NCBI GenBank assembly: GCA_021229015.1
Contig: CM037783.1
Coordinates: forward strand, 54,727,039 to 54,791,038
Direction: 5' to 3'
Length of the DNA stretch: 64,000 nt
From: Solen grandis
Taxonomy: Eukaryota; Mollusca; Bivalvia; Adapedonta; Solenidae
The notes under the pieces were generated by a model, which worked only from the letters and a program-made list of their open reading frames with translations, was not told the origin of the DNA and made no database searches. Shown here one piece after another: positions 35,761 to 48,081 of the stretch. A program made the position numbers and the translations under genes. Position 1 is the first letter of the stretch, and each line of letters starts with the position of its first letter.

Positions 35761-36964
35761 TGTTTTGATAACAATCTTGTTTAAGCATTGAATTCTAATG
35801 TATATGCATTCTGGTTTTTAAGTCTGGCAAATCTTGCTCTCTCTTGATTGCTGCAAATAGGTTTTAAAGTTGCAACAAGGCTTTTGCTCATCTAATATTG
35901 AATGTCACAGTTTTCCATTTGGGAACAATTAAATCCCAGGAGGTTCAATAATGATATGTTGTTAAAACTGTCGCACAGGTGTTTCTTAATTAAACGTTTG
36001 ATCTGTTAATAATGTCCCATCTCATGGAAGAACGTGGCTGATGCCATCCCATACATTTACCAGGGAAAGTATTTATTGATGATCCAGGGTGGTTCAATAA
36101 AATTCAGAATGTAGATAAGTCACAGAACTGATGCAGTATGTGTGTATGTCCAGTTAGACAGGATGGTTGGATAGAGCAGTGTGGCGCCACCTGGTTGAAG
36201 GAGAAGGTAGCAGCTGTTGCACCAAGGCAGGGCCCGTCATCATGGAAAACCATTTTTGATCTCATGAATATTTCTGATGGAATCAATAGCTATCATAGCT
36301 TAATTAAACATTTCCTTTGTCACAGATGGCCGTTTAAGTGAGTTGAAGAGAAGAAATGGAGAAAAGTCTCTTATATAAAATCTTGAAATTAGTTTGAATT
36401 TTACATTAAAAAAAGAAATAAATCAAGGAAGAGCATAATTAAAACGAGTCTTCAAATTTAATACTACATTTATTATTAATAATGTTATATATTTTTGATC
36501 ATATCTGTGAAGAATTTTTAACTCTTGAAAACAAGAGATAAGATTCTTATGTATTCTAGAATACATGTATAGTAACAAAGTAAGGAATCACCATGACCTC
36601 CACTAACAAAGTAAGGAATCATTACACAGTGAAGTGAGGCCTTAATAGACTTACTCCGGAATTACCCAGCTAATCCAGGGGTAAAAACAAACTTTTACAG
36701 TTACAACTTTGTTGCACTATTTGTATTGTGAAAGATAGTGCACTGTGAAACTATAACAGTAAAAGTCCCCACCCACCACTCCCAGATGGGAAAAACCTAC
36801 ATTTGCCTCTTCCAGATAACATCTATTTAGGAATCATAATGGTCATCCTGTTGTGTAGCCTTTATAAGGCTGTGTAATGGGGAAACATGGCTTTAGTTTT
36901 GCACCTGTAAATGTTTTGCTCTAGGGGTAGGTGGCAGTCTGACCAAGGAGAATTTAGCATTTTT
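35761..36964. other. No gene seen
   Basis: Unassigned. GC-richer words at 36170-36250 lie in open frames on both strands but show no known motif. Confidence 0.45.
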
Positions 36965-37829
36965 ATCCCCTGCCAAAAGGCGGCGGGGGATATAGTAATA
37001 GTCTCCGTCTGTCCGTCCGTCCGACATTGTTGTCCGGAGCATAACTCTGAAAGTATTTGAGGTATCAACTTGATACTTCATAGGTGGATAGATCTCATTG
37101 AGGAGGTGTGCAGTGCACAAGAATGATAACTCTACCTTTCATAATTTTTGAGTAATTGCCCTTTGTTATTTTTCAGACTTTATTTTTGTCCGGAGCATAA
37201 CTCCAAAAGTATTTGAGGTATCAACTTGATACTTTATAGGTGAATAGATCTTATTGAGGAGGAGTGGAGTGCACAAGAATGATAACTCTACCTTTTATAC
37301 TTTCTGAGTTATTGCCCTTTGTTATTTTTCAGACTCTATTTTTGTCCGGAACATAACTACAAAAGTATTTGAGGTATCAACTTGATACTTTATAGGTGAA
37401 TAGATCTCATTGAGGAGGAGTGGAGTGCACAAGAATGATAACTCTACCTTACATACTTTCTGAGTTATTGCCCTTTTTTTTTTCAGACTTAATTTTTGTC
37501 CAGAGCATAACTCGAAAAGAATTTGAGGTATCAACTTTGAACTTCATAAGTGGATAGATCTTATTGAGGAGGAGTGCAGTGCACAAGAATGATAACTCTA
37601 CCTTTCATAATTTTGAGTTATTGCCCTTTGTTATTTTTCAGACTTAATTTTTGTACAGAGCATAACTCAAAAAGTATTTGAGGTATCAACTTGATAATTC
37701 ATAAGTGAATAGATCTCATTGAGGAGGAGTGCAGTGCACAAGAATGATAACTCTACCTTTTATACTTTTTGAGTTATTGCCCTTTGTTGTTTTTCAGACT
37801 TAATTTTTGTCCAGAGCATAACTCAAAAC

Positions 37830-38570
37830 CAAGGATCCTAAAAACCGATTTTTTACCGGTTTTGACCGATTTTGATCTCAATCGACCGGTTCAGATTTCA
37901 AAAAGTACCAAAAAAATCGGTCGAAAAAAAATCCATAATCCTCGTCTAAAACTTTCAAAATCGGTCCAAACGGTTCATAATAGTCTCTCTTACACACCAA
38001 TTGACCTACTTCTTGAATTTCCGGTGTGTCCTCGGGGCAGGTGTCAGTGGGGGTCAGGCAGGGACACCCGTCTAGGTCATTATTGGGCAGTTAAGATGAA
38101 TGGATTGACGGTTTGTACTTAGCGGTTATTTGGACGGTGCCGTGTAATTATCTATGCCGTATTAATGGACCATTGCTTGTTTGCAAACTGTAACCGGTTG
38201 TAATCACAAATAAATAAAAGTTATTGACAAAAAAAATATATAAACACAAAGGCACATAATAAACAACACCAAAACGACTGCTTCCAACAATTTATTGATT
38301 CGTTAGAGTCATATACAGACCGTCATATACATGCACTTCCGGTAAACAAACTTTCGATTTCGTAGAGGTAAATATTGCAGAAAAATACCTTATTATGCCA
38401 ACAGGATGCTGAAATATAATAAAAGATCTATTTTCACACTGCAAATGATTCAGGGTATGTTGATTGAAAATATCAATGTTATTTTTTTTTTCGGTTATGT
38501 TTTTTTTCGGGGGGGGGGGGGGGGGGGTTTGCCGTCGACCGGTTGAGATTCCAAAATTTTAGGATCCCTG
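37830..38570. mobile_element. Non-autonomous hAT element, 741 bp, 8-bp target duplication
   Basis: The ends are CAAGGATCCTAAAA (left) and TTTTAGGATCCCTG (right), the CARGG..CCYTG form of hAT termini. The flanks are identical 8-mers CTCAAAAC (37822-37829 and 38571-38578), matching the type C unit it landed in. Subterminal CGACCGGTT words occur at both ends. The interior has a run of 18 G (about 38510-38527) and no transposase. The open frame at 37769-38122 crosses the border and is not a gene. Confidence 0.9.
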
Positions 38571-38699
38571 CTCAAAACGTATTTCAGGTATCAACTTGAT
38601 AATTCATAAGTGAATAGATCTTGTTGAGGAGGAGTGGAGTGCACAAGAATGATAACTCTACCTTTTATATTTTTTGAGTTATTGCCCTTTGTTGTTTTT

Positions 38700-40123
38700 A
38701 GCTCGCCTGAGCACAACATGCTCATGGTGAGCTTTTGTGATCGCCTTTTGTCCGGCGTCCGTCCGTGTGTGCGTCTTGCGTCAACTTTTCCTTTAAACAA
38801 CTTCTCCTCCTAAACCACTGGATGGGTTTTGACCAAACTTCACAGGAATCATCCTTATCATGACCTCTATCAAAGTTGTTCAAATTATTTTTATTGGGTG
38901 AATAAGTAGGTCACAGGAGCTAAAAATAGATTTTTAAAATGCAATCTTAGAAAATCTTCTCCTTCAAAACTGTAAGGCCTAGAGCTTTATTAATTGGTAT
39001 GTAGAATTGTCTTATGAACATCTACAAAAGTTGTTCAGATCATGACCCTGGGGTAAAAATTGGCCCCGCCCCAGGGGTCATTTTATTTTTCATAGGTTTA
39101 TATAGTGAAAAACTTTAAAAATCTTCTTCTATAAAACAAAAAGGCCTAGAGCTAAGATATTTGGCGTGTAGCATTATCTAGTGAATCTCTACAAAAGTTG
39201 TTCAAATTATGACCCTGGGGTTAGAATTGGCCCTGCCCCGGGGGTCACTTGTTTTACATAGACTTATATAGGAAAAACTTTAAAAATCTTCTCCTATGAA
39301 ACTATAAGGCCTAGAGCTAAGATATTTGGTATGTAGCATCATCTAATGGTTCATTACCAAGATTGATCAAATCATAGCCCTATGGTGATAAATGACCCCG
39401 CACCAGGGGTTACTTGTTTTACATAGAGTTATATAGGAAAATCATAAAAATCTTTTATGAATCCATAAGACCTAGAGCTTAGATAATTAGCTCACCTGAG
39501 CACAACGTGCTCATGGTGAGCTTTTATAATTGCCTTTTGTCCGGCGTCTGTCGTCCGTCCATCTGTCCATGCGTGCCTGCGTCTTGCGTCAACTTTTTCC
39601 ATTAAACAACATCTCCTAATCCGCTGAAGGGATTTTGACAAAATTTCACAGGAATCATCCTTATGATGTCCTCTAACAAAATTGCACAAACTATTATGAT
39701 TGGTTGAAAAAGAAGGTCACAGGAGCTAAAAATAGATTTTAAAATGCAATCTTAGAAAATCTTCTCCTGCAAAACTGTAAGGCCTACAGCGTGTAGAATT
39801 GTCTTATAAACCTTTACAAAAATTGTTCAAATCATGGCCCTAGGGTCAAAATTTGCTCTGCCCCAGGGGTCACTTTATTTTACATAGGAAAAATAGAAAA
39901 ATCATCTCCTGAAATACTGCAAGGCTTAGAGCTTGGATATTTGGTATGTAGAATTGTCTTGTGAACTACTACAAAAGTTGTTAAAATAATGACCTTACCA
40001 AAGTTTGTTTTTAATCATGGCCCTGTGTCAAAATTGGTCCCACTTTAAGTATGTTCATAATATAAACCATTGAAAGCAATATTTCTCAGGTGAGCGATTA
40101 AGGGCCATCATGGCCCTCTTGTT
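38700..40123 (+). mobile_element. Two type A pearl-like left ends sharing one right end, nested in type C
   Basis: The left palindrome AGCTCGCCTGAGCACAACAT, GCTCATGGTGAGCT at 38700 is followed by GTCCGGCGTCCGTCCGTGTG and about four type A units. A second full left end at 39489 (AGCTCACCTGAGCACAACGT) has its own CCGGCGTCTGTCGTCCGTCC tract and units. Only one right end is present (CTCAGGTGAGCGATTAAGGG, CCATCATGGCCCTCTTGTTT). Type C sequence resumes at once (AGACTTAATTTTTGTC). Either one copy inserted in another and lost a right end, or this is a tandem dimer. Confidence 0.75.
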
Positions 40124-40712
40124 TAGACTTAATTTTTGTCTGGAACATAAGTTTAAAAGAATTTGAGGTATCAACTTTGAACTTCATAGGTGGATAGATC
40201 TTATTGGGGAGGAGTGCAGTGCACAAGAATGATAACTCTACCTTTCATAATTTTTGAGTTATTGCCCTTTGTTATTTTTCAGGCTTACTTTTTGTCCGGA
40301 GCAAAACTTAAAAAGTATTTGAGATAACAACTCGAAACTTCATAGGTGGATAGATCTTATGGAGGAGGTGTGCAGTGCACAAGAATGATAACTCTACCTT
40401 TCATAATCTTTTAATTATTGCCCTTTGTTATTTTTCAGGCATAATTTTTGTCCAGAGCATAAGTAAAAAGTATTTGAGATATCAGTATATACTTCATAGG
40501 TGGATAGTTCTTATAGAGGAAAAGTGCAGTGCACAAGAATGATAACTCTACCTATCATACTTTTTGAGTTATTGCCCTTTGTTATTTTTCAGGCTTAATT
40601 TTTGTCTGGAGCTAAACTCAAAAAGTATTTGAGATATCAACTTGAAACTTCATAGGTGAATAGATCTCATTGAGGAGGAGTGCAGTGCACAAGAATGATA
40701 ACTCTACCTATT

Positions 40713-43027
40713 ATTAGGTTTTCGCATCGCTTGCGAAAACCTATTGTTCTTCTTCTGTTTTATTTTTTTTTTTATTTTTATTATTATTTTTCTAACCTTT
40801 TTTTGTGAACGGCATATCACCATGATAGAAAAAAGTCACATTTCTGATTTTTTTACCACTTTTGTCCTAAGATCTGAATTTGATCCTCACGTTGAGAAAT
40901 TTTTCATTTTTGTCTTAGTTTTGCCGCTAGGTGGCGTTTTGTAAAAATGACTAAGGGCTAATAACTCTGTTATTTGAGGTCCGATTCAAATGCGGTTTTT
41001 TGTATTGTGTTCCTTGTCAGAAACTTAATAAAATATGATACGTTTCAATTATTTGCGTATATAAAACTTTCGTGCTACAGGAGGTTGAAAGTTCAAATCT
41101 CGAAAAAAACGATGAAATAAAGGTAGGTCTACGAAAAACTTGCCCATTTTTTTCAGAGATGAGATAGGAGAATTTTGTTTGTTGCATATGATTCTCAAGA
41201 CAAATACGCACAAAATATATGGTGTGGCGATTTTGAGAAATGCATGGTTTGTCAACAGTATGCGGTCAAACTTTACCAATATTTTCGAAAAATCAACATT
41301 TTAAAAGCATGACTTTTACGGTTATTTGCAGTTCCTGACTTTATTTTTTATTCAATCTTCATCATTTTTTCACTGTTAATGCATTTTCATAAAACAAATA
41401 AAATAATAGAAAAAAAATCACACATAATATGCAAAGGTCAAGGTCATATACCAATTATTATTATTTATATCGGCATAAAATAGCTCCAAATCTAAAAATA
41501 TTTTATAGAAAGTATATGAACAAAAGTTTTAGTCTGTGAAGAGATCTTTCCATTGGTGTTTAGTTTTTGAAGATCGGACTTCATTTGATCAAATGACCAC
41601 AGTCCAAAGTTTGATCCTTTTATCAAACAATTGTAAATCCGTATGTTTCCTCTTTTTTGCTGCTCCTGACTTTAATTTTTGTTTAATCTTCATCATTATT
41701 TCACTGTTTATGCATTTTTATAAAACAAATAAAATCATAGAAAAAAATTCAAGCATAATATGCAAAGGTCAAGGTCATATACCAATTTTTATTATTATTA
41801 TCGGCATAAAATAGCTCCAAATCTAAAAATATTTTATAGAAAGTATATGAACAAAAGTTTTAGTCTGTGAAGAGGTCTTTCCATTGGTGTTTAGTTTTTG
41901 AAAATCGAACTTCATTTGATCAAATGACCACAGTCCAAAGTTTGATCCTCTTATCAAACAATTGTATATCCACATGTTTCCTCTTTTTCGCTGCTCCTGA
42001 CTTTATTTTTGGTTCAATCTTCATCATTATTTCACTATTTATGCATTTTTATAAAACAAATAAAATCATAGAAAAAAATCAAGCATAATTTGCAAAGGTC
42101 AAGGTCATATACCAATTATTATTATTTATATCGGCATAAAATAGCTCCAAATCTAAAACTATTTTATAGAAAGTATATGAACAAAAGTTTTAGTCTGTGA
42201 AGAGGTTTTTCCATTGGTGTTTAGTTTTTGAAGATCGGACTTCATTTGATCAAATGACCACAGTCCAAAATTTGATCCTTTTATCAAACAATTGTATATC
42301 CGTATGTTTCCTCTTTTTTGCTGCTCCTGACTTTATTTTTTGTTCAATCTTCATCATTATTTCACTGTTTATGCATTTTTATAAAACAAATAAAATCATA
42401 GAAAAAAAATCAAGCATTATATGCAAAGGTCAAGGTCATATACCAATAATTGTTATTTTAATCGGCATAAAATAGCTCCAAATCTAAAAATATTTTATAG
42501 AAAGTATATGAACAAAAGTTTTCGTTTGTGAAGAGGTCTTTCCATTGGTGTTTAGTTTTTGAAAATCGGACTTCATTTGATCAAATGACCACAGTCCAAA
42601 GTTTGATCCTTTTATCAAACAATTGTAAATCCATATGTTGCTTCTTTTTTGCAGCTCCTGACTTTATTTTTGTTCAATCTTCATCATTTTTTCACTGTTT
42701 ATGCATTTAAATAATACAAGTAAACTCATAGTAAATAACGATGAAAATATACAAAGGTCAAGGTCATAATACCGATTATTGTTATTTTTATCGGCACAAA
42801 ATAGCTTCAAATCTAGAGATATTTTAAAGAAGGTATATGAATAAAAGTTTTAGTTCGTGAAGAGATCGTTCTAATGATGTTTAGTTTTTGAAGATCTGAC
42901 TTCATTTGATCAATTTACAAAAATATTCGAATAAAGTTAATATCAATCAATTATGTCTGCAGTTGAAACCAGTACTCTTACTAGTCAAATTAAAAGCGAA
43001 AACCAAGATGCCGCTTTGCGGTTCTAG
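40713..43027 (+). mobile_element. Pearl-like element type E (331-bp units), nested in type C
   Basis: The left palindrome GGTTTTCGCATCGCTTGCGA, AAACC is followed by a T-rich tract and a unique region (40800-41320). About five tandem units with a period of 330-331 bp follow (starts near 41332, 41663, 41994, 42324, 42655). The right end AGCGAAAACC mirrors the left. It is followed by the hairpin CCGCTTTGCGG and TTCTAG before TT. Open frames of 60-92 codons recur in each unit because the units are alike. Their sequence, rich in F, I and S, resembles no protein family I know. Confidence 0.78.
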
Positions 43028-43262
43028 TTGCCTTTGTTATTTTTCAGGCTTAATTTTTATCACAGTGACCTTGACATTTTACATGTAGACCTCAAAATAG
43101 AGGAATTAGTAGGTCTTCACATGGGTTTCATATCTATAATTACTTTAAGCAGTCTTCATTACTAAAAATTTTCTTTTAAAAATGAAATATTATACTCTCC
43201 AAAACATTTTCTAGAGAGCAAGCGTACGGCGGGGGATGGCCATGTCAATATGGCTCTTGTTA

Positions 43263-43866
43263 ATTTTCTTTTAATCTAAATCCCTGCCCTAGGGCATTGC
43301 CAATTATCAAAATCCCCACATAATTTGCAGGCCAAAGTCTATACTCTGGGAGCTGGTACCATTCTGTCTGTCAAATCCCAAGCTGTCGAGAATGGTCTTC
43401 TGTCAAAAGCCTGATGTATGCCTGCCACTCTCACCCTGGGGCAAAACATTGATAGGTGCCTTTTAGTATAGTTGCGCAAACTGTCCTTTTAGGTGATGGA
43501 ACAGCATCAGTAAAAACGCATGTCAAGTGGTCTTTGAGAGTATATTTTCCCTGAAGCTTTGCATTATTCCCTCAAAACTGCTCAACTCATTGTTTATATA
43601 CAAAATACTGTGTGTGTGTGTTTTCAGGAAAAGAATGTACATGTTTGTGGTGGTTAACTTCAACAGAGAAAGAAAGTAGTTGCTTGACACTACTTCTTGA
43701 TTATTTAATCCTGTCCAGGACATATGACCATAATGATTAGCGAGAGAGAAAGAGAGAGCTATCCCTCAGTAGTGCTGTATAGTAATTGGAATCTATTCCA
43801 GAAATGAAAATGATTGAAAGGAATAATCAAAATCTCAATCTGATGAGATATTTAATTGATAATTGG
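43263..43866. other. No gene seen
   Basis: Unassigned sequence with a TG run near 43611 and a GA run near 43741-43758. Confidence 0.5.
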
Positions 43867-44133
43867 TTAACCCTTTCCCTCATAGAGGATACCATGAAAA
43901 GACCTATGCGAACAGCATAAAACCAGATCAGCCTGCGAGTAACTCGCAGGCTGATCAGGTTTTATGCTGTTCAGGCTGATCAGGTTTTATGCTGTTCACT
44001 GCTCCTCAGTGGTCTGGAAATGAGGATTTTGTAATGAAATTTGGTAAGGTTTAACTGTGGTTTTCTGCAGATCAGGCTTTATGTGGTACCTATTGAGTGC
44101 GTCAAAATGAGTCTATATGAGGGAAAGGGTTAA
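43867..44133 (-). mobile_element. TTAA-type MITE copy 8, duplicated hairpin arm
   Basis: Ends with TTAA on both sides. The segment CAGGCTGATCAGGTTTTATG, CTGTTC is present twice in tandem (about 43947-43998), which makes this copy about 26 bp longer than the norm. Confidence 0.93.
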
Positions 44134-44272
44134 GTCATTGCAAAATGTTAGGAATCAGATCTACCCCCCTACACACACACATCATGCTGGATCAAACTGT
44201 TTGACTTTCCAAAACGTTACAATCAGGGAAATGAGCTGAAATCTCAAAGGTACATAAAAGTAAAAGACTGAT

Positions 44273-44514
44273 TTAACCCTTTCCCTCATATAGACTCATT
44301 TTGACGCACTCAATAGGTATCACATAAAGCCTGATCTGCAGAAAGCCAAACTCAAACCTTACCAAGTTTAATTGTAAAATCCTCATTACCAGACCACTGA
44401 GGAGCAGCGAACAGCATAAAACCTGATCAGCCTGCGAGTTACTCGCAGGCTAATCTGGTTTTATGCTGTTCGCATAGGTCTTTTCATGGTTTCTTCTATG
44501 AGGGAAAGGGTTAA
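44273..44514 (+). mobile_element. TTAA-type MITE copy 9
   Basis: Full length with TTAA flanks, 139 bp from copy 8 in the opposite orientation. Its interior GCCAAACTCAAACC variant matches copy 3 (17084), which suggests a common sub-lineage. Confidence 0.94.
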
Positions 44515-45193
44515 GCATGGTTACCTATAAAGTAGATACTAGGGTAAAATAGATTGTATTTATTAATTACACCAATAATTTTGTGGATATGATCATCTCC
44601 ATTGGATTAATAACTGGCTCCTCACTAATGTTTTAGTCTCAGATGTGAAGGTTTTTGGTTGGAACTCACCTTGAGTTAAGTGTCTTTAGGTTCAGGGCTG
44701 TGTTTATGAAACATGTCAAACTGAGATTTTCCTCAACTCAAAAATATCAAATATCACCATGTATATGTAATTTTTTTAAATTAAAGATCATTTTCTGTAT
44801 GAGCCTGTTAATAATAGCACTTATATGCAATGGTTTTTGGCGTAGCTGTTTTGCCTCACTTTTGACCTACATATAGATGATGATGTAAGACCGCGTCAAA
44901 TGAGTATTTAACAGATTTTCATTGGTAGATATTCCTATACTCACAAAAAAAAAAGTGAAAAAAAAAATCACTAGTATTTGATGAGATGATAACTAGATGA
45001 AACCTATCTTTAGCATAAACAAAATTTTGATAAAGTATTCTGACTGAATTGCAGTTTCATTGATAAATGTTATTTTTATTAAAACACTTCTCTTTGACGC
45101 ACATTGAGACTTGTTTCTGGCTGAACGTTATAAATACTTTCAGTATATTGTCTGTTTCACCTTCTCCGAATGACTGAAAGACGGTGCGCTTTA
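44515..45193. other. No gene seen
   Basis: AT-rich with no exon-like or repeat signatures. An A-rich run lies near 44946-44970. Confidence 0.5.
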
Positions 45194-45890
45194 TTATCCC
45201 CCACCGATGGAATCGGGAGGGGGATATTGTTTTGGTGTCTGTCCTTCTGCTCTATATCTCTGCAACTACTGAATGGATTTAACAAAACTTCATTGCAACC
45301 ATCATTACCAATAAGAGATGCGGATATCCTCGGCATGTTCTGATCCAACCATATAACACAGAGTTAAGGCCCTTGCTTAGCTATGCAGTATGTTTACAGA
45401 GTTTCATTTGTTTCTGTGCAATTTCTCTGCAACTACTGACTGGATTTTAATGAAACTTCGTGGCAACCATCATTACCAATAGGAGATGTGCACATCCTCG
45501 GCATGTTCCAAACAGACCATTTAACATGGAGTTTTGGCCCTTAATTAGTTATGCAGTATGTATACAGAGTAACATTCATTTCCGCGCTATTTCTTTGCAA
45601 CTACTATATGGATTTAAAAGAAACTTCATGGCAACCATCATTAGAGATGCGCATATCTTTGGCATGTTTCGGTTGGACTATTTAAACAGAGTTATGGCCC
45701 TTGATAAGTTATGCAGTATAAAAACAGAATAACATTCTTTTCTGTGCTTTTTCTTAGCAACGGTTAACTGGATTTCAACAAAACTTAATGGGAACCATTA
45801 ATATCAATAAGAGATGCGCATATTATTGGCATGATCCGGTTGGACCCTTCAACACAATAGCCCTCGATTTATTCCTTAAATGGTGCTGAA
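45194..45890 (+). mobile_element. Pearl-like element type H (about 168-bp units), right end not seen
   Basis: The left palindrome TATCCCCCACCGATGGAATC, GGGAGGGGGATA is followed by GTCTGTCCTTCTG. About four units contain CTGCAACTACTGAATGGATT, AACAAAACTTCATTGCAACC, ATCATTACCAATAAGAGATG and GAGTTATGGCCCTTGATAAG. The array fades near 45890 without the usual hairpin terminus. Confidence 0.72.
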
Positions 45891-46214
45891 TCATATTGTT
45901 TCCACTGAACTGACCAACCCACATGTACTACAGCACATATCCTCGTGTAAAAAAATGGGTGGATTTCCCATCACAGGCAATACTGTCACAGATTGTCTTG
46001 AAACTTAATTTAGAATTATAAAACCTATGTTTAGATTTTCTATATTCATTTGCTGTCATGTGGCAGATTACATTCACTCTTTGCAAATGCGCTGACTTAA
46101 AAGACTGAACTTAAGAAATTGTTACCCTAAACTTGTGAAGACACCATGTGGCGGAATGTGTCACATGGTAGTGAAAGCACCTGCCATACTCTATATTTAA
46201 CCGATTTCATGGAA
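45891..46214. other. No gene seen
   Basis: Unassigned. The minus strand near 46145-46200 has a weak tRNA-like character that may belong to the following SINE. Confidence 0.4.
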
Positions 46215-46370
46215 GTTGCATTTACAGAAATAGCTGCGGTAGGTCAGTGGTTCTACCCGGATGCCTCTGTGCATTCGGGATCTTCCTCCACCTGTAATTA
46301 GCTGGACATCGTTATATGACTGAAATACTGTCAAAGTGATGGTAAACTCATATAGTCAAGTCAAGTCAGA
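46215..46370 (+). mobile_element. SINE 3' portion
   Basis: AAATAGCTGCGGTAGGTCAG, TGGTTCTACCCGGATG, then TCTTCCTCCACCTGTAATTA, GCTGGACATCGTTATATGAC, TGAAATACTGTCAAAGTGAT. The CCTCCACCWGTAATTAG block matches the 33085 copy. The GACTGAAATACTGTCA block matches the family S copies at 6148 and 48847. Confidence 0.65.
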
Positions 46371-47839
46371 AATAGCATTTTCCTCAGTAATGTGACCAAC
46401 ACTTGCTGAGTTTATTTGTTAGGAAGCAATTACTTCAGCAACATTAATGAGGGAGAGTAGATTTTTTATTTTTTTTATTTCTACCAATCATCTGTGAACG
46501 AGAGGCTTTAAGGTATAATGAGTTATTGCCAAGTATAAAATGTAAAATGAATCCTTTTAAAATTACCAACAGCTAAAAACCTGCTGAGATTAAAGAGTTT
46601 GGCATATGATACGGACCCTTAGACATTAGAAACAAACAAGATAATTGCATGAAGTATTTTTTAGCATGCACTTCTCTCTTAAGTTTAATTAACTAAAACA
46701 GCAAGCCCAGCAGTAATTAATATCAGTAATATCAAATTCTCTAACAACTTGCTAGAGTTCTTGTCAGTTTTCTATAGGCAGCATTGCTCCATGTTTACAT
46801 ATAGGCTACAATAAAAACACATTGAATTCCATATTGGATCATTTATGTGTTTTGCAACAGACATCTCATTATTCATGTGAAAGAGATGAAGTCTCATTTC
46901 CATACAGTGCTAATTACATGACATGGAACTTGATTGGCCTTTTGTGAATTGCATGTGGAAGCCAATCCTTTGTGGGATGTCAGGTATCCCGCACACAGCA
47001 GGATAGAGATGGCAGTGCATGGTCTTTGGTCACTATTTGCCATGTAGCATGATATTTTGTAAGTGCTGCTCTTTGTAGTATTACTGGGTAATAAAGCTGA
47101 TCAAGCTGATATGGTCAAGAATAGTTACTGAAATTGATATGGTTAAAATAAAGTTGATAATTTTTAAAAAGATAGTCAAAAAAAAGGAAAGGGAAAAAAT
47201 GAAAAAAGAAATAATTGATTATGAAGTTTATATGGTTAAAAAATAAAGTTGATACATGGTCAAATATAAAGTAAATGGTAAAGAAAAAAGAAAATATGTT
47301 AAATAAAAACTGATGGTCAAGAAAAGAAATATAGTCAAAAGTCTAGTTGATATATGATCAGTATTGTCAAGAATTACAGTAAATGTTAATATGGATAAAA
47401 TAAAGTTTGAGTACTTTGAACCAAAGATATGATTTTTTCTTTGGACCAGGGCATGAAATTCTTTTTTTCATCATTTTGATATAACAATGAAACACAACAA
47501 GAAGTAAAAATATTGTGTGGTATGATATGGTACTTTATAAGTTTGGAAAGGATGGAATAACTGTAAATATAAAAGCCATACAATTCTGTTCATCATTTTA
47601 AGCAATTATGGTAGTGGTCCATGTGGTGACCGTTTGTGTGTGCCACATGAAATTAAATTGTGAGCATTTCACAAGCTGTCTAACAATTTTCTCATTCTTA
47701 CTGATAACAGGTGTAACCGGAAACCAGGTACAGCTGATCATACTATGGCACCTGTATTATGATATTGTTGGTTTCCTGCCTTAAGAAAGTTGAGTGGTGA
47801 AATATTTAGATGAAAGATTTCATGATTATTCACTTATCT
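46371..47839. other. No gene seen; degenerate ATGGTCAA-type repeat at 47100-47400
   Basis: Segment 47095-47410 repeats AAAGTTGATATGGTCAAGAA-like words irregularly. Segment 46920-47040 is GC-richer but has no recognisable coding signal. Confidence 0.45.
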
Positions 47840-48081
47840 TTAACCCTTTCCCTCATATAGACTCATTTTGACGCACTCAATAGGTACCACATAAAGCCTG
47901 ATCTGCAGAAAACCACAGTTAAACCTTACCAAATTTAATTACAAAATCCTCATTTCCAGGCCACTGAGGAGCAGCGAACAGCATAAAACCTAATCAGCCT
48001 GCGAGTTACTCGCAGGCTGATCTGGTTTTATGCTGTTCGCATAGGTCTTTTCGTGGTGTCTTCTATGAGGGATAGGGTTAA
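47840..48081 (+). mobile_element. TTAA-type MITE copy 10
   Basis: Full length with TTAA flanks and the standard hairpin. The right TIR carries GAGGGATAGGG, a single change. Confidence 0.93.

Larger units (their letters stand above)
36965..43262 (+). mobile_element. Pearl-like element type C (about 155-bp units) with three nested insertions
   Basis: The left palindrome ATCCCCTGCCAAAAGGCGGC, GGGGGAT is followed by GTCTGTCCGTCCGTCCGAC. Many units of about 153-156 bp follow (ACTTCATAGGTGGATAGATC, GCACAAGAATGATAACTCTA, GAGTTATTGCCCTTTGTTAT). The right end GGCGGGGGAT mirrors the left ATCCCCTGCC. It is followed by the hairpin GGCCATgtcaatATGGC, then TCTTG and TT. Units occupy 37035-37829, 38571-38699, 40125-40710 and 43028-43090. 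The gaps are filled by a hAT element, type A elements and a type E element. At over 6 kb this is the largest composite in the window. Confidence 0.8.

Noticed and set aside
41536..42710. Recurring 60-92-codon frames with a near-identical peptide
   Set aside because: Each is one copy of the 331-bp type E unit. Repetition follows the DNA period, the peptide resembles no known family, and the unit changes do not favour silent sites as far as I can see.
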